The notes under the pieces: generated by a model
The model's database searches: none
Seen by the model: only the letters and a program-made list of their open reading frames with translations
What the model was told of the DNA's origin: nothing
Program-made: the position numbers and the translations under genes
Part shown: one piece after another, positions 1-7,663 of the stretch
Layout of the letters: each line of letters begins with the position of its first letter
Position numbering within the stretch: the stretch's first letter is position 1
Assembly: GCA_964403185.1 (NCBI GenBank)
Contig: CAYOFK010000007.1
Location: 1-32,271 of the forward strand
From: CAYOFK01 sp964403185
GTDB taxonomy: Bacteria; Bacteroidota; Bacteroidia; Bacteroidales; VadinHA17
Reading direction: 5' to 3'
Length of the DNA stretch: 32,271 nucleotides

Positions 1-170
1 GGCCAGGTTGTGGGCCGTCTGGGTATCACGGGGACCCGTGATGCCGGTCCGTGAGAGATGTTGGCGCATGGTATAGATTCAAATACGGACCGGAACAGTA
101 AGATGCCGGTTGGAATTAAAAAATGCTTCTTTGGACGGAACCATTCGTGCACTCGTTCACACGTGTGCAT
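1..170 (-). CDS. Possible partial CDS running off the left edge
   Basis: Immediately after the rhomboid TAA stop, the minus strand reads GGAGG and then an ATG whose frame stays open for 56 codons to the window edge. The peptide begins MHTCERVHEWFRPKK. I recognise no family. A GGAGG directly after a stop suggests a translationally coupled next gene in the rhomboid operon, but about 7% of random frames of this length would stay open. A second frame starting at an ATG at 69 (MRQHLSRTG) has more GC-rich third positions and could be the real start instead. Confidence 0.3.
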   Translation of the reverse strand, partial: MHTCERVHEWFRPKKHFLIPTGILLFRSVFESIPCANISHGPASRVPVIPRRPTTW

Positions 171-186
171 CGGGATCCACACCTCC

Positions 187-801
187 TTAGAAGATGTCAA
201 ATTGCCTGATAAAATACCCGGCCAGACCTGGCTCCAGAAGAATGGGATACACCAAACCAAACACGGCCCCGGTGAAATGGGCCTCATGGTTGACATTGTC
301 TGAGGCCCGCCGGGCCATGACCTGGGAATACACCAGATACAGGATGCCGAAGACAATCCCCGGCATGGGAATGAAATACAGGTACAGATTCTGAAGGGGA
401 CTGAAAAAAATGGAGGTAAACACCACCGCCGAAACAGCACCGGAAGCCCCCACTGAATTATAATTGGGATCGTTCCTGTGACGAAGCATTGAGGGAATGG
501 ATGCCACAAGCATGCCTCCAAAATATAAAAGGAAAAAATGAAGCATGGGGGACCGGATATAACCCAGGTCGACCAGGTTTGAAAAATAACCCTCCGTTGC
601 TCGGCCAAAGGAATAGAGCACGAACATATTTACGATCAGATGGGTCCAGTCGGCATGTACAAATCCATGGGATATCAGCCGCCACCATTCTTTTTCCCGG
701 AAGGTGCGATAAGGATTCAGGAGCAGTTTTGTGAACAGACCGGTATTCTGAAAACAAAGGACTGAAACCGCAGCGGTAATCAATATGATGGTCAGTGTCA
801 T
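187..801 (-). CDS. Rhomboid family intramembrane serine protease
   Basis: This 204-residue polytopic membrane protein should cleave transmembrane substrates within the bilayer. The catalytic Ser120 sits in GASGAVSA, the partner His175 in NHEAHFTGAVFG, and the oxyanion-side His54 and Asn58 in HLIVNMFVLYSFG. The length fits a compact six-helix bacterial rhomboid without a soluble extension. The start is an ATG five bases after the downstream boundary of holA, so holA and this gene are probably one transcript with AMP nucleosidase. Substrates cannot be read from the sequence. The catalytic motifs make the family call secure; assignment to a GlpG-like or other subfamily is not possible here. Confidence 0.93.
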   Translation of the reverse strand: MTLTIILITAAVSVLCFQNTGLFTKLLLNPYRTFREKEWWRLISHGFVHADWTHLIVNMFVLYSFGRATEGYFSNLVDLGYIRSPMLHFFLLYFGGMLVASIPSMLRHRNDPNYNSVGASGAVSAVVFTSIFFSPLQNLYLYFIPMPGIVFGILYLVYSQVMARRASDNVNHEAHFTGAVFGLVYPILLEPGLAGYFIRQFDIF

Positions 802-806
802 TCTTA

Positions 807-1817
807 TTAATGTAAAATTTTATATATCAATTCACGGAGTAATTCACAATCTGTCATGGTGGCATTTCCAATACCCTTTGACCGGAGATCGCAGTTCCGG
901 AGATTGGAAATGATACTGAAGGTCTTCCCGGCCGTATAATTACGGGCCGCTGCTGCATAATCTTTTAAGAAAAAGGGATTCACCCTTAAGGCGGCAGCCA
1001 GTGTTTCCCGGGATTTATCCCTGGTATGATGATACAGAAGCAGTCTGCAGAAAAAATAGTAAAGCGAGGAAAGGGTCAGGGTTAAGGGGTTACTTTTTGG
1101 GTTGTTGCAGAAATACAGGACAATGCGGTTGGCTTTTAATACATCCTTGTGAGCCAGTGCCTTGTGCAATTCAAAGTTATTAAATTCTTTGCTGATACCG
1201 ATATTTTTCTCCACCAGTTCTCCTGTAATTGTTTTCTCCCCTTCGGGTATCACAATCAGAAGTTTTTCCAGTTCATTCACGATTTTTGACAGGTCATTTC
1301 CCAGGAAATCTGTTAAGACAATCCCAATACCCGGTTCCAGCTCATAACCCCGCTCGTTCAGGTAGGACTGTATCCAGGCCGGTATTTTATCCTCATAAAG
1401 GCGTGGTGATTCAAACAATACAGAGTGGTCCTTCAGTGACTTATAGAGCTTTGTGCGTTTATCAATTTTTTTATATTTATAATTGATGACCAGGATGGTG
1501 GACTTTAGGGGTTGCTCGATATAGTATATAAGGTCCTCCATCTGTTTGATGTTCTGTGCTTCCTTAACGATCACCACCTGGTAGTTGGCCATCATGGGGA
1601 AGCGCCTGGCAGTATTTATCAGGGTGGCTATATCTGTGTCTCTCCCGTACAGGAGGATCTGATTAAAAGTTTGTTCTGCTTCCGTAAGAACATGTTTTTC
1701 AATATAATTGGTGATCTTATCGATATAATAGGGTTCTTCTCCGGTGAGGAAGTAAACAGGATGGTATATCTTGTTTTTAAGGTCGGCAAGGATCCGGGTA
1801 TAGGGAAGCACAGACAT
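807..1817 (-). CDS. holA: DNA polymerase III subunit delta
   Basis: The 336-residue protein matches the delta subunit of the clamp-loader complex, which opens the beta sliding clamp during replication. The N-terminal YFLTGEEPYYIDKI stretch is the characteristic opening strand and helix of the AAA+-like domain. As expected for delta, no Walker A P-loop is visible. The C-terminal 120 residues form the helical collar (for example NPLTLTLSSLYYFFCRLLLY). Its ATG overlaps the AMP nucleosidase stop by one base (TAATG), so translation is likely coupled. The length is normal for the family. Confidence 0.93.
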   Translation of the reverse strand: MSVLPYTRILADLKNKIYHPVYFLTGEEPYYIDKITNYIEKHVLTEAEQTFNQILLYGRDTDIATLINTARRFPMMANYQVVIVKEAQNIKQMEDLIYYIEQPLKSTILVINYKYKKIDKRTKLYKSLKDHSVLFESPRLYEDKIPAWIQSYLNERGYELEPGIGIVLTDFLGNDLSKIVNELEKLLIVIPEGEKTITGELVEKNIGISKEFNNFELHKALAHKDVLKANRIVLYFCNNPKSNPLTLTLSSLYYFFCRLLLYHHTRDKSRETLAAALRVNPFFLKDYAAAARNYTAGKTFSIISNLRNCDLRSKGIGNATMTDCELLRELIYKILH

Positions 1818-2587
1818 TAGAATTTAAGGTGTTTAACCGAGAGTCCTAAATTCATCAGTTCGGTCATGGAATCAATACCCAATCGAAGGTGGTCTTTTAC
1901 ATATTTGTCTGTGATTTTCTCATCGCTTTTGGTAGTTTTAATACCGGTGGATATCATTGGTTGGTCTGACACAAGCAGCAGGGCTCCACAGGGGATCTCG
2001 TTGGCAAATCCAACGGTAAAAATAGTTGCGGTTTCCATATCAATGGCCATGGCTCTGGTTTTTTGCAGGTATTTTTTAAACCTTTCGTCGTATTCCCATA
2101 CCCTGCGATTGGTAGTGTACACTGTCCCGGTCCAATAAGTCTGATGGTTGTTTTTAATGGTATTGGATACTGTTTTTTGAAGGTTAAAGGAAGGCAGGGC
2201 AGGAACTTCAGGGGGCAAATAATCATCAGAGGTGCCATCGGAACGGATGGCCGCGATGGGCAATATCAGGTCGCCAAGTTTATTCTTTTTCTTTAAACCT
2301 CCGCATTTGCCAAGAAAGAGCACGGCTTTTGGATGAATGGCTGACAGCAGGTCCATGATAGTGGCTGCATTGGGACTTCCCATCCCAAAATCCACAATAG
2401 TGATACCCTGGTATGTAGCGTTGGGCATATTTGATTCCCTTCCCATAATGGGAACATCATTCCATTCGGCGAACAGCTCCACATAGTAAAAAAAATTGGT
2501 GAGCAGAATGTATTCCCCGAAATGTTCAAGTTCGATCCCTGTGTATCTTGGCAGCCAATCCTTAACGATATCGTTTTTACTTTTCAT
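1817..2587 (-). CDS. amn: AMP nucleosidase, short Bacteroidota form
   Basis: This 256-residue member of the PNP/UDP phosphorylase superfamily is predicted to hydrolyse AMP to adenine and ribose 5-phosphate in purine salvage. Visible family features are the phosphate/ribose loop region VDFGMGSPNAATIMDLL, the glycine turn LGKCGGLKKK, the ribose-contacting MAIDMETATIF and the base-side Asp in LLVSDQPM. It lacks the long N-terminal regulatory domain of the Escherichia coli enzyme, as is usual for the Bacteroidota type. It is the first gene of a predicted amn-holA-rhomboid operon. A related nucleoside phosphorylase is the main alternative. Confidence 0.88.
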   Translation of the reverse strand: MKSKNDIVKDWLPRYTGIELEHFGEYILLTNFFYYVELFAEWNDVPIMGRESNMPNATYQGITIVDFGMGSPNAATIMDLLSAIHPKAVLFLGKCGGLKKKNKLGDLILPIAAIRSDGTSDDYLPPEVPALPSFNLQKTVSNTIKNNHQTYWTGTVYTTNRRVWEYDERFKKYLQKTRAMAIDMETATIFTVGFANEIPCGALLLVSDQPMISTGIKTTKSDEKITDKYVKDHLRLGIDSMTELMNLGLSVKHLKF

Positions 2588-2623
2588 ACACCCTCCATGG
2601 CTTTCATTTTATACAATCTTTTA

Positions 2624-2631
2624 TACATTTG
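2624..2631 (+). promoter_or_regulatory. Bacteroidota -7 box (TACATTTG)
   Basis: TACATTTG matches the TAnnTTTG -7 consensus of the Bacteroidota primary sigma factor and lies 19 bases before the ATG of the HsdR-N-like gene. No convincing TTTG -33 element is seen. On the other strand TATATTCG (2632-2639) is a one-mismatch candidate for the AMP nucleosidase operon. Confidence 0.35.
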
Positions 2632-2650
2632 CGAATATACAAAATGATTC

Positions 2651-3109
2651 ATGATTAGTTTGAACCTGCCTGAATACAGTTTTAACATAAGCTATAAAAA
2701 TGATCAGGCATATATTTTTGATCCTATCCGCAAAAAAAAGATCCTGCTTACCCCTGAGGAGTGGGTCAGGCAGAATTTTCTACAATACCTGATCGCTGAA
2801 AAACATGTTCCGGCCTCGCTGGTTCGCGTGGAGATGGGCATGAAATTGCATGCCCGCACAAAACGCAGCGATCTGGTGGTTTTCAACAGGGCAGGAGCAC
2901 CCGTATTGATTATTGAATGCAAGGCTCCCGATGTTCCCATTGCGCAAAAAACCTTCGATCAGATCGCCCGGTATAACATCACCTTAAAAGTGAACTTCCT
3001 GGTGGTAACAAATGGCATGACTCATTATTGCTGTAAAATGGATTATGCATCAAAGTCCTATACCTTTCTTGAAGACATTCCAGACTATTCAGTCATGATT
3101 GCTTCCTGA
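2651..3109 (+). CDS. HsdR N-terminal-like PD-(D/E)xK protein
   Basis: This 152-residue protein corresponds to the free-standing Type I restriction enzyme R N-terminal domain (HSDR_N_2) common in Bacteroidota. The PD-(D/E)xK nuclease core is visible as Asp74 in KRSDLVVF and Glu89-x-Lys91 in LIIECKAP. No helicase motor, HsdM or HsdS gene is nearby, so it is not part of a complete restriction system. The in-frame ATG at 2651 is forced: the upstream ATG at 2644 meets a stop within four codons. It diverges from amn. Its last 21 bases overlap tail-to-tail with the GNAT gene. The biological role is unknown. Confidence 0.85.
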   Translation: MISLNLPEYSFNISYKNDQAYIFDPIRKKKILLTPEEWVRQNFLQYLIAEKHVPASLVRVEMGMKLHARTKRSDLVVFNRAGAPVLIIECKAPDVPIAQKTFDQIARYNITLKVNFLVVTNGMTHYCCKMDYASKSYTFLEDIPDYSVMIAS

Positions 3110-3649
3110 TGAGCGTAGCCGTTGCATGAATAATTCGTTTACCCATTGCCCATTATCAAGCAACCATTGTTTCCGTTCACCGGTCCGGATGAAATGATGT
3201 TTTTCAAACAAAAGGATGCTGGATGCATTGTATTCCGGGATGGAGCAATACACCTGATTGAGGTTCAGTATCTTAAAACAATAGTCAATAATCAGCGACA
3301 AAGCGTCAGATGCGTACCCTTTACCCCGGTGTTTCCGGTCTTTGATGAGGATCCCGATACCCGCCCGGCGGTTATGGGGATCAAAATCATACAGGTCGAT
3401 GGCCCCGATGGTGAACCATTGTGAACCGGTTTTCAGATCAATCATCCACCGTACCTGCTTCGATTGGTATATATCGTACTGGAAGTTTTGTACAAATTTT
3501 CTTATGGCATCTCTTGAAAAGGGGACATGTACATTGCTCACGCGCCACACTTCGGGATCGTTTTCCCACTCATATAAGATGTCGGTATCCTCTGGCTCCA
3601 GAGCCCTGAGTTTAATATTATTTTTGGTAAATGAGATTGGCAGATCCAT
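3089..3649 (-). CDS. GNAT family N-acetyltransferase (RimJ/RimL-like)
   Basis: The 186-residue protein has the GCN5-related acetyltransferase fold and should transfer an acetyl group from acetyl-CoA to an amine. The pyrophosphate-binding loop is RKHRGKGYASDAL, preceded by the beta-strand RRAGIGILIKD and followed by VYCSIPEYNASSILLFEKHHF, the usual motif B region. The N-terminal LRALEPEDTDILYEWENDPEVW is typical of the RimJ/RimL and SpeG branch. The substrate cannot be predicted: spermidine, ribosomal protein N termini and amino sugars are all possible. It converges on the HsdR-N-like gene and shares 21 bases with it. Confidence 0.88.
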   Translation of the reverse strand: MDLPISFTKNNIKLRALEPEDTDILYEWENDPEVWRVSNVHVPFSRDAIRKFVQNFQYDIYQSKQVRWMIDLKTGSQWFTIGAIDLYDFDPHNRRAGIGILIKDRKHRGKGYASDALSLIIDYCFKILNLNQVYCSIPEYNASSILLFEKHHFIRTGERKQWLLDNGQWVNELFMQRLRSSGSNHD

Positions 3650-3723
3650 GTTTTTCAGAACAGGGAATTATTGCAACCAAAAAATTGTACAGAATCCTGC
3701 AGACCGTCCATATCCATGAACAG

Positions 3724-5637
3724 TTATTCTTCTTCCTCAATCTGGTTTTGTTTCAATAACTGCCTGAAGACTTTTTTAATGAATACATCGGCATAGCCCA
3801 TCTGAATTATTTGTTGCCGTACCGATTCGGCTTCCTCCTCAGTCGGAAATTTTCCATACACATAACGGTAGAATTCATCCTGTCCGTAGAATATTTCTGC
3901 ACCCTCAAAGCCGCGATCGTGGAAATAACTCACATCCACAGGATTGATCAGGGCCATAAGCTGGATGGTATAATACAGGATCTCGGTGTCTTCAGGACTG
4001 GATGCTCCAACATCTGAGATGCTGACGTCAGTGACCATATCTTCCTGTGCAACGGAATCAACAGTGGGGATCTCAGCAATAATGATGGGTTTAAAATCTC
4101 CCTGCAGGTGGATGTTATAGGTAGAGGTCGCTTTAAAATCTTCCAGGGTATTCCTGAAACCCAGGGATTGTGATTGAAACCCGCTTCCTTCATAACTGAT
4201 TGAGTAGCTTCCCAAATCAAGCTCAAGCGAATAATTTCCGGTTGTATTTTCTGCAAAGGTGGCCAAAACAATGTCTGATGTGGTGGAATCCACAACCGTA
4301 ATACGTATGCTGTCGAAGGAGGTAAATCCGGGGTCCCGGACCGTAATTTTTCCATTCACAATACAAACCGGCGGTTCAAAGCTGATGCGGTGAATGTCTT
4401 TGGATTTATAGCCTCCGGCCATGGAATAATAGGCGGCTTTACCATTGTTTACAGGATGGAAATACAGGTCGTCATCGGTAGTGCTCAATGGATAGCCGAT
4501 GTTCCTGGCATCCTCAAATTTATGATTCCCTTTTTCACTGATGAAGATGTCATACCCGCCCATGTTGTAATGTCCCTCTGAACTAAAATAGAGCAATGAA
4601 TCGTTTTCGGTAATGAAAGGGGCCGTCTCATTATAGGGTGAGTTGATTGATTCACCCAGATTGATGGCTTTTCCCCATTCCCCGTCACGTTGTTTCACAG
4701 ACTTATATATGTCGAGCCCGCCAAACCCTCCATCACGGTTTGAGGCGAAAAAAAGTGTATTGCCGTCTTTGGAGATGGAGGCATGGGCCTCAAAATATTT
4801 GGTATTGATATTATTGTTGAGCTTTTCAACCGTACTCCATCTGTCGTTAATAAACTTGCTGACAAAGATATTTCCAATAAAACCGTCTGTTTTATACAGG
4901 TATAATTCAGTTCCGTCATGGCTCAGACAGGCCGTTTCACAATCATTGTTCGAGCCGATCTCTAAGGTAATATCTTCAGGAGGCAACCACCCTCCGTTTT
5001 CTTTCCTGGTGAAATAGATTTTATCGTCCTCACCAAACTTGCAGGTATAAACCAGCACAGATTCGTCGCCCGACAGAACCGGTCTGAAATTTACCGATGC
5101 AATATTGATATTATCACCCAGGTTGGTATCAAAAAAGAATACGGGGGATTTCATTAATTCACCGGCATTTACAATGGCTTCTATTTGCTGATCAATAAAA
5201 TCGGCATTTGTAAGCTTATTCTCTTCAGTGAGCGCACTTTTTAATTTTTTATAGGTATTCTGTGCTTTTTCAAACTCGCCATTAACCCGGTAAGCATTGC
5301 CCAGTGCAAAATAGGCATCCAGAGGAGCCTTTTGCTCCTTATAGGATGATTCCCTGGCACCGTAATCGGTATTTTTAATGGCCTCTTCAAGGTAGGGGAT
5401 GGCTTTGGATTTTTCAAAGGGTGTATTGAGATAACAATTTCCGATCTTATAGGCGAGCAGTGCGTTGTCAGGAGCCTGGTCATAGAGGATCAGAAACAGG
5501 CTGTTGGCAAACTCATATTCACCGAAAAGGTAATAGGAATCAGCTTCAACAAAGGTGTTTTTGAATTCTTTACCCTGGGGAAACACTTCCTGAGCCAGCA
5601 GGAATACCAGGAAAATTGAAATGATCAGATGTTTCAT
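3724..5637 (-). CDS. TPR/PD40 propeller protein with C-terminal SPOR-like domain (paralogue 5 of 5)
   Basis: This is the last of five tandem paralogues by transcription order. An ATG at 5637 gives 637 residues and starts directly at a signal peptide (MKHLIISIFLVFLLAQ); a TTG two codons upstream is less likely. Domains in order: TPR-like helices about 25-150 (ALGNAYRVNGEFEKAQ), PD40/WD40-like propeller about 170-410 (GGLDIYKS, NMGGYDIFISE, TTDDDLYFHP), carboxypeptidase-regulatory-like beta sandwich about 422-515, then a 554-620 region (YYTIQLMALINPVDV ... FPTEEEAESVRQQIIQMGY) with the pattern of a SPOR domain. SPOR domains bind glycan strands stripped of peptides at the division septum; that role here is inference. 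A 30-base gap to paralogue 4 suggests co-transcription. No lipobox is seen. Confidence 0.85.
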   Translation of the reverse strand: MKHLIISIFLVFLLAQEVFPQGKEFKNTFVEADSYYLFGEYEFANSLFLILYDQAPDNALLAYKIGNCYLNTPFEKSKAIPYLEEAIKNTDYGARESSYKEQKAPLDAYFALGNAYRVNGEFEKAQNTYKKLKSALTEENKLTNADFIDQQIEAIVNAGELMKSPVFFFDTNLGDNINIASVNFRPVLSGDESVLVYTCKFGEDDKIYFTRKENGGWLPPEDITLEIGSNNDCETACLSHDGTELYLYKTDGFIGNIFVSKFINDRWSTVEKLNNNINTKYFEAHASISKDGNTLFFASNRDGGFGGLDIYKSVKQRDGEWGKAINLGESINSPYNETAPFITENDSLLYFSSEGHYNMGGYDIFISEKGNHKFEDARNIGYPLSTTDDDLYFHPVNNGKAAYYSMAGGYKSKDIHRISFEPPVCIVNGKITVRDPGFTSFDSIRITVVDSTTSDIVLATFAENTTGNYSLELDLGSYSISYEGSGFQSQSLGFRNTLEDFKATSTYNIHLQGDFKPIIIAEIPTVDSVAQEDMVTDVSISDVGASSPEDTEILYYTIQLMALINPVDVSYFHDRGFEGAEIFYGQDEFYRYVYGKFPTEEEAESVRQQIIQMGYADVFIKKVFRQLLKQNQIEEEE

Positions 5638-5673
5638 GGTCAATGAGGTAACTATTTATTATGCGCCGGTGTA

Positions 5674-7152
5674 CTACTTTCTCTCAATTTTAAAATAAAG
5701 ATTTCCACTTTTACTGGTATAGGTCAACTTTCCTGTTTTCTGATTGAAATGGATGATGCCCACAATTTTCTCCGAGGCTTTATCAACCACCTGTATGTCA
5801 AAACTCTCTTCAAAATTCAGTTGCAGTCCATGAAGGTCGATCACACCTTCCACTGCGGTGATCTCTGTTCTTTCAGAGGGAAAGATCTCAATTCTGTAGA
5901 TGTCTTCCTTACCTGATCCGCCTGGTTTGATCATGGCCATATAACCAATAGTGCCGTTACCGACCGGTGAATAGAAAAGGTCGTCTCCTGTGGTATTGAC
6001 AGGATAGCCAATGTTTATGGGTGTGCCCCAGTTACCGGAATTATCAAGTATGGAATAGAACACATCAAATCCACCCATATTGTAATGGTTCTGTGAGCTG
6101 AAATAAAGAATAGATTCATCCGCTGATACGAAAGGTGTTTCTTCATCGAATTCAGAATTGATCACCGGCCCCAGGTTTTCTGCAGGTCCCCAGTCGCCAT
6201 CGACCTGCCGCGTGGACTTATATACATCGAGTCCGCCGATGCCGCCCCTGCGGTTACTGGTAAAATACAATGTTTGACCATCCGGTGAAATGCAGGCATG
6301 TGTTTCAGCCCTGGGAGAATTGATCTCCGAATTCAGGGGCTCCATTTTTGTCCAGAAAGTGCCGTCAAACCGGGTGTAATAGATGTCCCGTGCGTCATCT
6401 TCGCCCTTTACCAGATATATTTCCTGTTTGTCTGCTGAAATGGATGATGGTAATACATCGCCGTCTGATCCAACCTGAGGAGTGATGTTCTCGGGTCCGG
6501 TCCAGGTGCCTTTCTCTTTTCTTGCAAGTAATATTGCGTTATAGAATTTTTGTTCTGATAAATATACAAGTACGGTTTCGTCTGAAGAGATGACAGGACT
6601 GTAATTGGCAGTCTCAGAATTGATGGGAGGGCCAATATTGGTAATATCGGCATTTATTGGAATATCCTGAATGATCTTTGCTTTTTCACAGGCCCTGATT
6701 TGGTTATCGACAAGGTTGAAATTGAATTTATTTTCAAACCCGGGAATTTCCATGAAGGCATTGTAGGTGTCTAAGGCCTTATTAAGTTGATTATTAATAC
6801 GATAGGCATTTCCCAGGTAGAACAATGCATATTCCGGGGCAGTGGTTTCAGTGGGCGATCGCCGCTTGTATTTATCAGACATGTTTTCAATAGCTTTTTC
6901 CAGAAAAGGGATGGCTTTGAATTCTTCACCGTGAATGTTCAGGTAACTGTTCCCTATTTTAAACTGGATGTTGGCATTTTCATAACCGGTGCCTGCTAAT
7001 TTCAGGAAGTGAAATACGGCTTCCACATAGTCTTCCCGTTCGTAAAAAAAATTTCCATTCTCCAGGGATTCGTCCGGGCTGACGGCCTCCTGGCAAATGG
7101 CCACGGGCCCTATAAGCAGGAGGAGTGCAATAGCAATGAATAATCTCTTCAT
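5674..7152 (-). CDS. TPR/PD40 propeller protein without C-terminal anchor (paralogue 4 of 5)
   Basis: This is the shortest paralogue, 492 residues. It has a signal peptide (MKRLFIAIALLLLIGPVAIC, cleavage probably before QEA), TPR-like helices about 25-155 (ALFYLGNAYRINNQLNKAL) and the shared propeller about 175-420 (GGLDVYKSTRQ, NMGGFDVFYS, TTGDDLFYSP). From residue 430 a regulatory-like beta sandwich begins (AVEGVIDLHG) but ends after about 63 residues (LYFKIERK), where the siblings continue through the sandwich into another domain. It therefore carries no peptidoglycan-binding or membrane module and may be soluble in the periplasm. The Cys at the signal-peptide end does not fit a lipobox, because Ile occupies -1. 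It leads a two-gene unit with paralogue 5. Confidence 0.87.
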   Translation of the reverse strand: MKRLFIAIALLLLIGPVAICQEAVSPDESLENGNFFYEREDYVEAVFHFLKLAGTGYENANIQFKIGNSYLNIHGEEFKAIPFLEKAIENMSDKYKRRSPTETTAPEYALFYLGNAYRINNQLNKALDTYNAFMEIPGFENKFNFNLVDNQIRACEKAKIIQDIPINADITNIGPPINSETANYSPVISSDETVLVYLSEQKFYNAILLARKEKGTWTGPENITPQVGSDGDVLPSSISADKQEIYLVKGEDDARDIYYTRFDGTFWTKMEPLNSEINSPRAETHACISPDGQTLYFTSNRRGGIGGLDVYKSTRQVDGDWGPAENLGPVINSEFDEETPFVSADESILYFSSQNHYNMGGFDVFYSILDNSGNWGTPINIGYPVNTTGDDLFYSPVGNGTIGYMAMIKPGGSGKEDIYRIEIFPSERTEITAVEGVIDLHGLQLNFEESFDIQVVDKASEKIVGIIHFNQKTGKLTYTSKSGNLYFKIERK

Positions 7153-7663
7153 ATCAGAGTGTCGTTAAGATGTCTAATCAAATTTAATAATACTTATGGA
7201 TTATTAAAACATTATCATTCAAAACAGACTTCCCTGTTTGTTGTCAGATCGTGAAAATTCAGGCTTATAAGTTTGAAATAGTGTATTTTAGCATGCTTTT
7301 ATAAGGGTGTTGATCATTGTTTGTATTATTTCGGTTATGTTGATGTGCGGAAGCTGTTACGCAAATCTGCTTGCCGACAGGCAAGGATGGAAGTGTTGAT
7401 GGGTTGAGAGGACGAGGGGGCGAAATTATAAGATAAAAGTGAGTGGTGAGTGGATTTGGTTTTCGTCTGACCGCTAAGCGGGGGCCGGTGTGCAGGAAAG
7501 CCGGTCCGATGAATAGGGATTGGGAGTTGAACATTTGAACAGTCGCTACGCAGAGGGGGAAGCCGTGAATGCACGAATGGGGACGAAAACACGAATAAGA
7601 AGAAGGAAAATTGCAAACCCCGATTCTCAAATTTCAAATTACCAAAAACCAAATTACGACGGC
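7153..7663. other. 511 bp intergenic gap inside the paralogue cluster
   Basis: No convincing gene is present. The minus-strand promoter of paralogue 4 lies at 7179-7186. A hairpin AAACAG/CTGTTT spans 7222-7239. A degenerate copy of the CTTGCC-GGCAAG palindrome lies at 7370-7385. CACGAAT occurs twice within about 30 bases near 7573-7600. Adjacent AT-rich text (CAAATTTCAAATTACC) resembles decayed intergenic repeat. Short open frames at 7265-7652 are rich in Pro, Ser and Thr and look non-coding. Confidence 0.6.
7179..7186 (-). promoter_or_regulatory. -7 box TAAATTTG upstream of paralogue 4
   Basis: On the minus strand TAAATTTG fits TAnnTTTG and lies 26 bases before the ATG of the 492 aa gene. 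The identical octamer precedes paralogue 2 and the LemA-like gene. A TGTTT sequence about 20 bases upstream may serve as a weak -33 element. It implies that paralogues 4 and 5 form a separate transcription unit. Confidence 0.5.

Noticed and set aside
2651..3109. Remnant of a complete Type I restriction-modification locus.
   Set aside because: The short gene has its own start, a natural stop and a complete nuclease core, and neighbours are housekeeping genes; free-standing versions are common in this phylum.
7265..7652. Two overlapping minus-strand frames of about 105-121 codons in the gap between paralogues 3 and 4.
   Set aside because: Composition is dominated by Pro, Ser, Thr and His, the frames overlap each other, and the DNA contains intergenic repeat motifs. 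There is no recognisable domain or initiation signal.
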